NCBI GenBank assembly: GCA_947044365.1
Contig: OX345636.1
Location: 46,749,037 to 46,813,036, forward strand
Direction: 5' to 3'
Source of the DNA: Petrosia ficiformis
Taxonomy: Eukaryota > Porifera > Demospongiae > Haplosclerida > Petrosiidae
DNA length: 64,000 nucleotides
Shown here: in pieces, positions 61,629 to 64,000 of the stretch
Layout of the letters: every line of letters begins with the position of its first letter
Position numbering within the stretch: position 1 is the stretch's first letter
The notes under the pieces: generated by a model
Told to the model about the DNA's origin: nothing
Database searches by the model: none
The model's input: the letters and a program-made list of their open reading frames with translations, nothing else
Position numbers and translations under genes: made by a program

Positions 61629-64000
61629 ATGTATCTGCTTCCTATCTTTCATTTGGCACTGGTCTTATCATCATTCTTCAAAGCTAATGCAGGTAAGACT
61701 TTATCTATCTTTACATATTCAAATTTCATTGTAAACTTGGCTCGATAGAGACTGGTAATGGAGCATTGCGACTTATATGGGACAATCAACATTCTGACAC
61801 TCAAGCTTGGAACTCTGGTATAGTACAGATATATTATGGAGGCAGCTGGGGTAATATTTGCAATGACTTTTACTTTTCATTTGATGAAGCTGATGTGACA
61901 TGTCATCAGCTTGGTTACACTGGTTCTTCTAGTTTTGGTACAACCAGATCAATCACTCAGTAAGTTAATTAGTTTGGTGTGATTATGACTGTCTCATCTT
62001 ACATGAAACTCATCGCCATCTCTTATCATTAATTTCTTATTTATAGTAGCTATTTGTTGTTTTAATTGTATTGTGAAAATGATAATTTAATTAATGCATT
62101 CAAATATTAGGTATGGTACAGATGGTAACGCAACTTTAATCGAGGATGTTTCATGCTCAATTGGTACTTATTTAACGTTGCTACAGTGTAGTGTTAATGC
62201 CCAGTACTCTACGGTGTGTTCCAATGATAATTTAGACCTTGTCATAAATTGCTGTGAGTATACATGAAAATGCACGTGTTAATCTACCATTTTGCAACAT
62301 CCAAAGGGTTTATATAGAAGTTAGGAGGGTGGGAACTATGATTGTTTTGTTGTGAGAATCCAAGATTGTCTTCTTCCTCAACTTTTAATTTAAAATTCAA
62401 CTCGTATTATTTTCCATTCCTTTATCTTTTTAATTGACTTTGTTGTATAACCTTTCTAGTGTCTTTCAGTTAGAATACCTGTAGTTTCTATAATTTTTCT
62501 GTTATTATATCCATTAGCTCATGCATCTGTTTTCCTTATGCACTACACTCATTGAATGAGCACCCCTCAACTATGTAATGATATACACAAAATGAATACG
62601 AAGACATGATTATATCCTATACTGAAAGAAGTGCACTGCAAAAACAAAATTGCTAATTTATTTGTTATAGATAGCAGAATAGTAAATTATAATTTAATTG
62701 GTCACACAGGTTGTTATGACTACTTGATGACATAATATTACCATTGTTAGTTTCCAAACCTACAATCTAATATGAGATGTTAGGCATGATAATTGATTAT
62801 AATTGTACAAGGATGTTATGGTGCAGTAATAACAACCTGATTAAATTGTAATCTATGTCCTTGCAACTGTACTAACCTAACATTTCTATTTTTTCAGTGT
62901 GGCACCCAAACAATAATTAACACTGTGCCTGTTTTCTTTAAATACAATACTCATACAGCTACTAATACACAAAAATGACTAAACTTTACTTAACTATATG
63001 TAAAATGTATATTGTTTATGTAGATGCAACTAGAATTTGGGACAGTCCATATCCTGGTCAAATACGTTTAACAGGAGGTAAATATTCCAACCAAGGTTTG
63101 CTGGAGATCTACTGTAATGGACAATGGGGGACAGTTTGTGATGATTCGTTTAGAGCTACAGATGCACTAGTAACATGTAGACAACTAGGATATAACTATT
63201 ACTACACTTTTGGCGCTTTATCACAGTAAGTATAATGTGTTTTGAAAACTCTGATTAATTTTAAATTAGCTGTATATGAATATTAGATTCATAGACATTG
63301 TTATGTTCATGAGCATAATCAATTTATTTTTTTAGGAGAGGGAATGAATCTCAAAGTATATGGTTGAGCACCATCGGCTGTAGCATTTCTACTTATAATT
63401 GCCTTTCCTCATGTAATTCTGGATCCTGTACATCATCAGCAATCTCTAACTGTAGTCATAGTGAAGATATAACACTGGACTGCTGTGAGTACCCTAGATG
63501 CCTAATTCAGAAGTGTTTGCTTACTGTGTTATAGTGTTGTTTTAGTATAAAAATGTAGTTTTTAGTTACCCATGAATCATATTATTTTTAGTTTAGTTAG
63601 GTTAGTTTTGACATCACAAATATGTTTTATTTTAGTAACAATGTTTTAGTTTAGTAACAGTGTTTCAATTTTTAGCTAACTAAAACAACACTGCTGAGTC
63701 ATTGGTATTGTATATATACAATACCAATGACGTAATTTAAACTTCCCTGTGAGGATAAACCTGATTTCCACTATTTATAAATCACACGAGCAAATTATGG
63801 CTCGGATATATTGACATTTACAAACCTCACAGATTATTGCATCAAGTAAATATTTTGATTATTGCAATTACTACATATGATTATCTATTCTTATACCTAA
63901 AATAATTATTCATCCTTTGATGTGATGAGGTGTCTAATGACGAATACACTTGGCATCACATGACATTTCGACAGGAGGTAGATAATTCTGTGTTGGATGC
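61629..64000 (+). CDS. Gene 3: SRCR receptor, 5' portion only
   Basis: Exons in the window: 61629-61692, 61749-61959, 62111-62253, 63024-63225, 63336-63484; the last donor is gtgagt. Exon lengths equal those of gene 2 exactly (64, 211, 143, 202, 149). The leader is MYLLPIFHLALVLSSFFKANA. Domain 1 is A-type (SWGNIC, ADVTCHQLGYTG); domain 2 is B-type (YCNGQWGTVCDDSF, ALVTCRQLG, ending HSEDITLDC). The gene continues to the right, and 63485-64000 is intron. By analogy it should encode further A-B cassettes and a PPxY tail. Confidence 0.85.
63699..63730. repeat. 32-bp perfect palindrome in gene 3 intron
   Basis: The left half tcattggtattgtata is followed by its exact reverse complement with no spacer. 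The paralogous gene 2 intron does not show it. Confidence 0.9.

Overview
The window looks like animal (metazoan) genomic DNA: AT-rich, intron-split genes and dense mobile-element debris. The signal sequences, SRCR (scavenger receptor cysteine-rich) domains and single-pass membrane tail with PPxY motifs fit a marine invertebrate with an expanded SRCR repertoire. A demosponge such as Amphimedon is my best guess. That is an inference from composition, compact exons and domain type; I could not search for it.

Layout: three head-to-tail, plus-strand paralogous SRCR receptor genes. Gene 1 enters from the left and ends at 22266. It has half an SRCR domain plus seven whole ones, then a transmembrane/tail exon. 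Gene 2 (31501-57323) appears complete: signal peptide, six SRCR domains, transmembrane segment and tail. Its 17 exons sum to 2886 nt, an open frame of 961 codons plus stop. Gene 3 starts at 61629 and runs off the right edge after its first two SRCR domains. Every SRCR domain is built from two exons joined by a phase-2 intron and is bounded by phase-1 introns. Domains alternate between a six-cysteine type (A) and a nine-cysteine type (B), with a short Ser/Thr-rich linker exon after each A-B pair. This cassette can be duplicated or skipped without breaking the frame, and gene 1 shows recent cassette duplication.

The introns hold most of the mobile DNA. A long foldback element sits in the A-domain introns. 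A ~1.15-kb composite repeat occurs in four substantial copies, one of them split by a 2.5-kb decayed DNA transposon (pogo-like N-terminus, Ulp1-like protease on the other strand). A short hAT element at 52702-53333 has a perfect 8-bp target duplication. The 13.2-kb intron of gene 2 (33387-46588) holds nested repeats, a Penelope-like fragment, minisatellites and an unusual mosaic array: eight copies of a ~385-bp core, mostly alternating with (TG)n and interchangeable cassettes.

The intergenic stretches (22267-31500 and 57324-61628) are paralogous near the gene ends and full of inverted repeats; I found no intact unrelated gene there. Together the genes look like a tandem family of cell-surface receptors whose ectodomain length evolves by cassette gain and loss and whose tails probably bind WW-domain proteins. 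Exon boundaries come from GT/AG sites, phase continuity and comparison between paralogous copies, not transcript data.
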